DNA from: Acidobacteriota bacterium
Lineage (GTDB): Bacteria; Acidobacteriota; Terriglobia; Terriglobales; Acidobacteriaceae
Length of the DNA stretch: 47,767 nucleotides
Assembly (NCBI GenBank): GCA_021819585.1
Contig: JAKAQS010000004.1
Coordinates: forward strand, 1-47,767
Reading direction: 5' to 3'
The position numbers were made by a program, and so were the translations under genes. Of this stretch, positions 44,694 through 47,767 are shown one piece after another. Each line of letters begins with the position of its first letter. Position 1 is the first letter of the stretch. The notes beneath the pieces were generated by a model. That model was not told the origin of the DNA. It searched no databases and was given only the letters and a program-made list of their open reading frames with translations.

Positions 44694-45605
44694 CTAACAG
44701 TCACACAGGTTGCTGGGGGAACACCCAGGGGCTGATACTCGGGCCGGGATTCTCTCCGCCACTTGAAGTCTGGAACGCAGCCGCTGCACCGCGGAGGAAT
44801 GGATTTGGGAGACGCGCGACTCGACCACGCCCAGAGCCAGACCAATCTCCTTCATGGTGAGTTCCTCGAAGTAGTAGAGCGTAAGCACCATGCGCTCTTT
44901 CTCAGGAAGCTCCTCAATGGCGTCGATGAGCCGCTGGCGCATCTCCCCCTGCAGGCAACGAAACAGCGGATCATCCTGAGGAGATCCGGGAATGCAATCG
45001 AGGTGCTCTTCGCCGGAGTCCTCGTTGTGCTCCAGGTTAAGACTTCCTATCTCCAGGCCTTTCAGTTGACCCAGCAAAAGCTGATACTCGTTGAGGTCAA
45101 GGTTCAGCTCCCGTGCGATCTCCGGCTCGGTCGGAACCCTCTGCAAGCTGCGTGTCAGAGCCAGAATGGCGTCCTGCACAAGGCGGCCCTTGCGGCGAAG
45201 CTCGCGCGGGCTCCAGTCCAGAACCCGCAAGAAGTCAAGAATGGCGCCGCGGATGCGAAACTGCGCATAACTCTTGAACTGTACCTGTTTCCGGTGATCG
45301 AACTTGTTGAAGGCGTCGATAAGCCCGACGACGCCGGCCGAAATCAGATCGTCCAACTCCACGTGCTCGGGGAGCCGTTCATGGATGCGACGCGCAATGG
45401 ATCGCACCGTGGGAAGGTGACCGAGCAAAAGACGCTCACGCTCTTCACGCTCCTTGCTGGAAGTGACAGAGCCGGTGGCCCAGAGATCAAGGCGTTGCGG
45501 AGAACCCGCAAAATCAGAGCTTGCAAGATCAGAGTTCGCAAAGGGTGAGGTTGTAACTTGTGAGTTTGCAAATTGGATTGAATCGTTGCTGCGGTTCATG
45601 GCCAT
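44694..45605 (-). CDS. fliA: RNA polymerase sigma-28 factor for flagellar genes
   Basis: This 303-residue sigma factor directs transcription of late flagellar and chemotaxis genes. Region 2 is clear: HLPTVRSIARRIHERLPEHV, DDLISAGVVGLIDAFNKFD, then QFKSYAQFRIRGAILDFLR and DWSPRELRRKGR, which is characteristic of FliA/WhiG. Region 3 has RVPTEPEIARELNLDLNEYQ. Region 4 has LPEKERMVLTLYYFEELTMK followed by EIGLALGVVESRVSQIH. The N-terminus is extended by about 45 residues, including a pentapeptide-like tandem repeat at residues 11-35. ATG 45605 has GAGGGG upstream; a second ATG two codons later is possible. It is followed by flgM and preceded, after 518 bases, by the sigma-54 activator gene. Confidence 0.95.
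   Translation of the reverse strand: MAMNRSNDSIQFANSQVTTSPFANSDLASSDFAGSPQRLDLWATGSVTSSKEREERERLLLGHLPTVRSIARRIHERLPEHVELDDLISAGVVGLIDAFNKFDHRKQVQFKSYAQFRIRGAILDFLRVLDWSPRELRRKGRLVQDAILALTRSLQRVPTEPEIARELNLDLNEYQLLLGQLKGLEIGSLNLEHNEDSGEEHLDCIPGSPQDDPLFRCLQGEMRQRLIDAIEELPEKERMVLTLYYFEELTMKEIGLALGVVESRVSQIHSSAVQRLRSRLQVAERIPARVSAPGCSPSNLCDC
45508..45582 (-). repeat. five-copy, 15-base degenerate tandem repeat within fliA
   Basis: Units start at 45508, 45523, 45538, 45553 and 45568 on the plus strand, each beginning GCAA or GTAA; the first two are GCAAAATCAGAGCTT and GCAAGATCAGAGTTC. They encode five-residue repeats: QFANS, QVTTS, PFANS, DLASS, DFAGS (residues 11-35 of FliA). Confidence 0.75.
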
Positions 45606-46123
45606 GACCCCTCGGATCTCCTGCTTTCGCCGCTCTGTGTTGTCTCGGCGAGATCGTTTACGGCACGGGGATGACCAAACTTTGGTGTATTTTTCTTAGA
45701 GATTTTTAGTTTTTCTAATGATTGAAGACAGCCAGAATAGCTGTTGCAAAGCAGGTGCATCCGGTCCGAGAGGAATCGCTCTGTCCGTCCAGACCTTAAC
45801 TTGAGCATCTCCCGCTCGCTGCCGGCCACTCCCCTCTGCATGCGCGGCTCCGTCTCGCCGCGTCATCGATGAGAGTCTGCCCCATCAGAACAGCGGGGCT
45901 CGCTTTCCCTCGGATTCGCCACTAAGGCAGACGGCTCTTAGCATGGGAGGGCGGACAGCGTCAGGAACGAGGATCCGCGCCATCCAGGCCCAACTACTGT
46001 CTCCGTGGCTCCGCATCCTTGCGAAGCCATGTTCCAGGCTTCAGCAGGTTTCTCAATGAGACCCTCTGAAACCAGCTCCGAATCTGCCGCGCCCGGCGCG
46101 ATCCGGGGTGGACGAGAAGATCC
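45606..46123. other. 518-base region upstream of fliA
   Basis: It holds the sigma-28-like site at 45657-45684, an AT-rich patch at about 45686-45722, and a weak sigma-54-like sequence at 45745-45760 (minus strand ATGCACC-N4-TTGCA, lacking the GG of the -24 element). No gene is supported between the sigma-54 activator stop and fliA. Confidence 0.5.
45657..45684 (-). promoter_or_regulatory. candidate sigma-28 promoter of fliA
   Basis: On the minus strand CAAAGTTT (45684-45677) is followed by 12 bases and GCCGTAAA (45664-45657). Relative to the FliA consensus this is a GCCGATAA box lacking one A, with the spacer one base longer, so the TAA keeps its usual distance. The start would be about 45 bases before the fliA ATG. 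Confidence 0.5.
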
Positions 46124-47500
46124 TCAGGATTTGCGAGTGCGTCGCAGCCGAATCTCCTCCGCGCCAATGACGGGCAGATCCTCGGCCAGGATCGAAGCCC
46201 GCTCCAGTACGTGAGCCAGCTCGCGTACGTTGCCCGGCCAGTCATGCAGACAGAGCTTTTCCAGCGCTGCGGCAGAGAGCGTCTTGCGCGGCGCGTTCCT
46301 ACCCAGCAGGGCGAGAAAATGCTCGCTCAGTTCGGGAATATCCGCCATGCGGTCCCGCAGGGGAGGGATATCGATGGGAAAGACGGCCAGACGATGATAG
46401 AGGTCGAGGCGGAAGCCGCCCTCCTCGGCGAGCCTCTCCAGAGGCCGGTGGGTGGAGGCGATCACTCTTACATCAACGTTGACCAGATCGTTTTCGCCGA
46501 CTCGCTGCAACTCGCCGCTCTCCAGAAAGCGCAACATCTTGGCCTGAAGACCGAGTGGCATCTCTCCGATCTCATCCAGGAGGAGCGTTCCACCATGAGC
46601 GGCCTCGATACGTCCGGTTCGAGACTGAACGGCGCCGGTAAAAGCCCCGCGCGCATGACCAAAGAGCTCCGCCTCCAGCAAGGCTTCCGGGATGGCGGCG
46701 CAGTTCAATACCACGAACGGCTTGCTGGAGCGGTTGCTCAAACCATGCACGGCGCGGGCCACCACCTCTTTGCCTGTCCCGGTCTCCCCCTCAATCAGGA
46801 CCGTGGCCGAACGAGGCGCCACCAACCGAATGGTGCGCGCCAGCTCCAGCATCTCGGGCGATCTCCCCACCAGGCCGGCGATAGGGGCGCCGGCACCGGG
46901 CGCCAATGGAGGGAGCGCAAGCACACGAGGCGGCCTGGCCTCAGAAGGGCTCTGCCGCCGGACGGAACTGCCGGGGCTCGTCTCCACCGCGTCGATGACG
47001 CTGGATCCAACCTCCCGGGAGCGCGGCTTGCGCACCAGCGCCTGCGGCACAGGGAAGGGCCGCGAGGACTCTTCTTCGCGCGAGGCTCTCCACCTCGCAG
47101 CAGCCAGGTCACCTCCCCAGCCAGGCGCATCCGGAGAGGCGCCGCCCTCTCGCAGGAGCGATCCTTGCGCCTCGCGCAACGCATGCAAAAGCTCGTGCCG
47201 GCGCGGACCCTTGACATCGCCTTCCAGCATCTCTCCGTCGATCCGGAGCACCTCCATCGCCGGATACATCACTCCAATCTGCTCGGCCAGCTCCACCACC
47301 TCAAGATCGGGCAGCCAATGATCGAGCAGCAGAGCTCCGCAGGGCCGGCGGTCCAACATCTCCATCGCCTCCGCGCCTCCGCGAGCCTCGCGTACATCCC
47401 AGCGCAACCCGCTCAAGCTGGAGTGCAGCTGCTGACGCAAGGAAGCGTCCGCACTGACCAAAACCACCGACTTGTCGAGATCCATGCTTCCTGAAGTCAT
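46124..47500 (-). CDS. sigma-54 activator with receiver-like domain and no DNA-binding domain
   Basis: This 458-residue protein resembles flagellar activators of the FlgR/FlrC type. A receiver-like domain (about 10-115) has Asp60 in ALLLDHWLPD as possible phosphoacceptor, but its N-terminal acidic pocket is reduced to VSADASL. A linker of about 85 residues rich in Pro, Arg and Ser follows. The AAA+ domain has Walker A GETGTGKE (238-245), the sigma-54 contact loop GAFTGA (285-290), Walker B LLLDEIGE (306-313) and WPGNVREL. The protein ends at RLRRTRKS with no Fis-type helix-turn-helix, as in Helicobacter FlgR. ATG 47500 overlaps the stop of the upstream kinase-like gene (ATGA), so the two are coupled and probably form one signalling pair. 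Confidence 0.9.
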   Translation of the reverse strand: MTSGSMDLDKSVVLVSADASLRQQLHSSLSGLRWDVREARGGAEAMEMLDRRPCGALLLDHWLPDLEVVELAEQIGVMYPAMEVLRIDGEMLEGDVKGPRRHELLHALREAQGSLLREGGASPDAPGWGGDLAAARWRASREEESSRPFPVPQALVRKPRSREVGSSVIDAVETSPGSSVRRQSPSEARPPRVLALPPLAPGAGAPIAGLVGRSPEMLELARTIRLVAPRSATVLIEGETGTGKEVVARAVHGLSNRSSKPFVVLNCAAIPEALLEAELFGHARGAFTGAVQSRTGRIEAAHGGTLLLDEIGEMPLGLQAKMLRFLESGELQRVGENDLVNVDVRVIASTHRPLERLAEEGGFRLDLYHRLAVFPIDIPPLRDRMADIPELSEHFLALLGRNAPRKTLSAAALEKLCLHDWPGNVRELAHVLERASILAEDLPVIGAEEIRLRRTRKS

Positions 47501-47767
47501 TCGTTCTCTTTCCGTCTCCTCTCACTGGCTTGCCGCCCGCGCTCCGCTCTCCCCTGCGGCGCTAGCCCTTGGCTCCGCTCTTCCTCCTGGGCAAGTCGAC
47601 AGCGCATACGCTCGACCACGGCGAAGATGCGCCGCGTCTCTTCCAAAGCATCCTCGATGACCTCTTCCAAACGGTCGCCTCTGGATGCAATCCGGCTCAT
47701 CTCCAACCGGCATCGCAAGGCCGTCAAGGGCTGGCAGAGATCATGCAGCTCGGCGTGAAGCGGATCC
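47497..47767 (-). CDS. histidine-kinase-like phosphoacceptor domain protein, C-terminal part
   Basis: This is the 3' end of a gene that begins beyond the window; 89 residues are visible. The sequence HAELHDLCQPLTALRCRLEM matches the H-box of the dimerisation and phosphoacceptor domain (the 'HDLxQPLTAL' form), with the His as likely phosphorylation site. The second helix follows (DRLEEVIEDALEETRRIFAV). Then the protein runs into an Arg/Glu/Gln-rich tail (RAERGRQASERRRKENE) and stops, so the ATPase domain normally found after the H-box is absent. Its stop overlaps the start of the sigma-54 activator gene. It could be a phosphotransfer relay or need an ATPase domain supplied by another protein. 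The N-terminal part is not seen. Confidence 0.75.
   Translation of the reverse strand, partial: DPLHAELHDLCQPLTALRCRLEMSRIASRGDRLEEVIEDALEETRRIFAVVERMRCRLAQEEERSQGLAPQGRAERGRQASERRRKENE

Noticed and set aside
1-47767. CRISPR arrays, insertion sequences or prophage genes
   Set aside because: No regularly spaced direct repeats, transposase or phage structural genes were seen on either strand.

Overview
The window looks like chromosomal DNA of an acidobacterium, most likely subdivision 1 (Acidobacteriaceae, relatives of Terriglobus, Granulicella or Acidobacterium). This rests on overall gene style: moderately high GC, loosely packed genes, a plant-type PNGase A homologue, an exported GH13, GlgE, and a RibBA with an altered cyclohydrolase half. 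No rRNA, tRNA, CRISPR array or intact insertion sequence was seen. The taxonomic call is inference.

Layout. 1-467 is the 3' end of nuoN. 670-6629 holds a small membrane protein followed by a translationally coupled tripartite RND efflux operon (adaptor, pump, TolC-type lipoprotein). 6643-8149 on the minus strand is ribBA with a small conserved gene in front. 8605-16468 is an N-acetylglucosamine/chitin catabolic locus: GH18, nagA, GH20 hexosaminidase, a DeoR-type regulator, a stand-alone GlmS-type SIS deaminase (NagB-II) and a BadF/NAGK-type GlcNAc kinase. A GT87 membrane glycosyltransferase, a methyltransferase and L-serine dehydratase follow. At 21218-22909 lies a secreted PNGase A, which would release N-glycans whose GlcNAc could feed the locus above. 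23425-27712 carries a beta-propeller lipoprotein, a solitary Mrr-type endonuclease between gene-poor tracts, and a secreted esterase.

28025-37362 is more housekeeping in character: YifB/ComM ATPase, a small omega-like protein, Rho, a MoxR-type ATPase and a VWA protein that probably work together, with a DHA2-type drug exporter inserted between the last two. 37393-43851 has a Nudix hydrolase, the maltosyltransferase GlgE, an exported GH13 glucosidase and an outer-membrane-barrel-like protein.

The right end (43972-47767, minus strand) is a flagellar regulatory block: the end of a histidine-kinase-like protein that stops after its phosphoacceptor domain, a sigma-54 activator without a DNA-binding domain, FliA (sigma-28), and FlgM (anti-sigma-28) behind a nearly perfect sigma-28 promoter. 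fliA has a sigma-28-like site of its own, and its N-terminus carries a 15-bp tandem repeat coding for pentapeptides. This block, with its pared-down two-component pair, is the most unusual part of the window.
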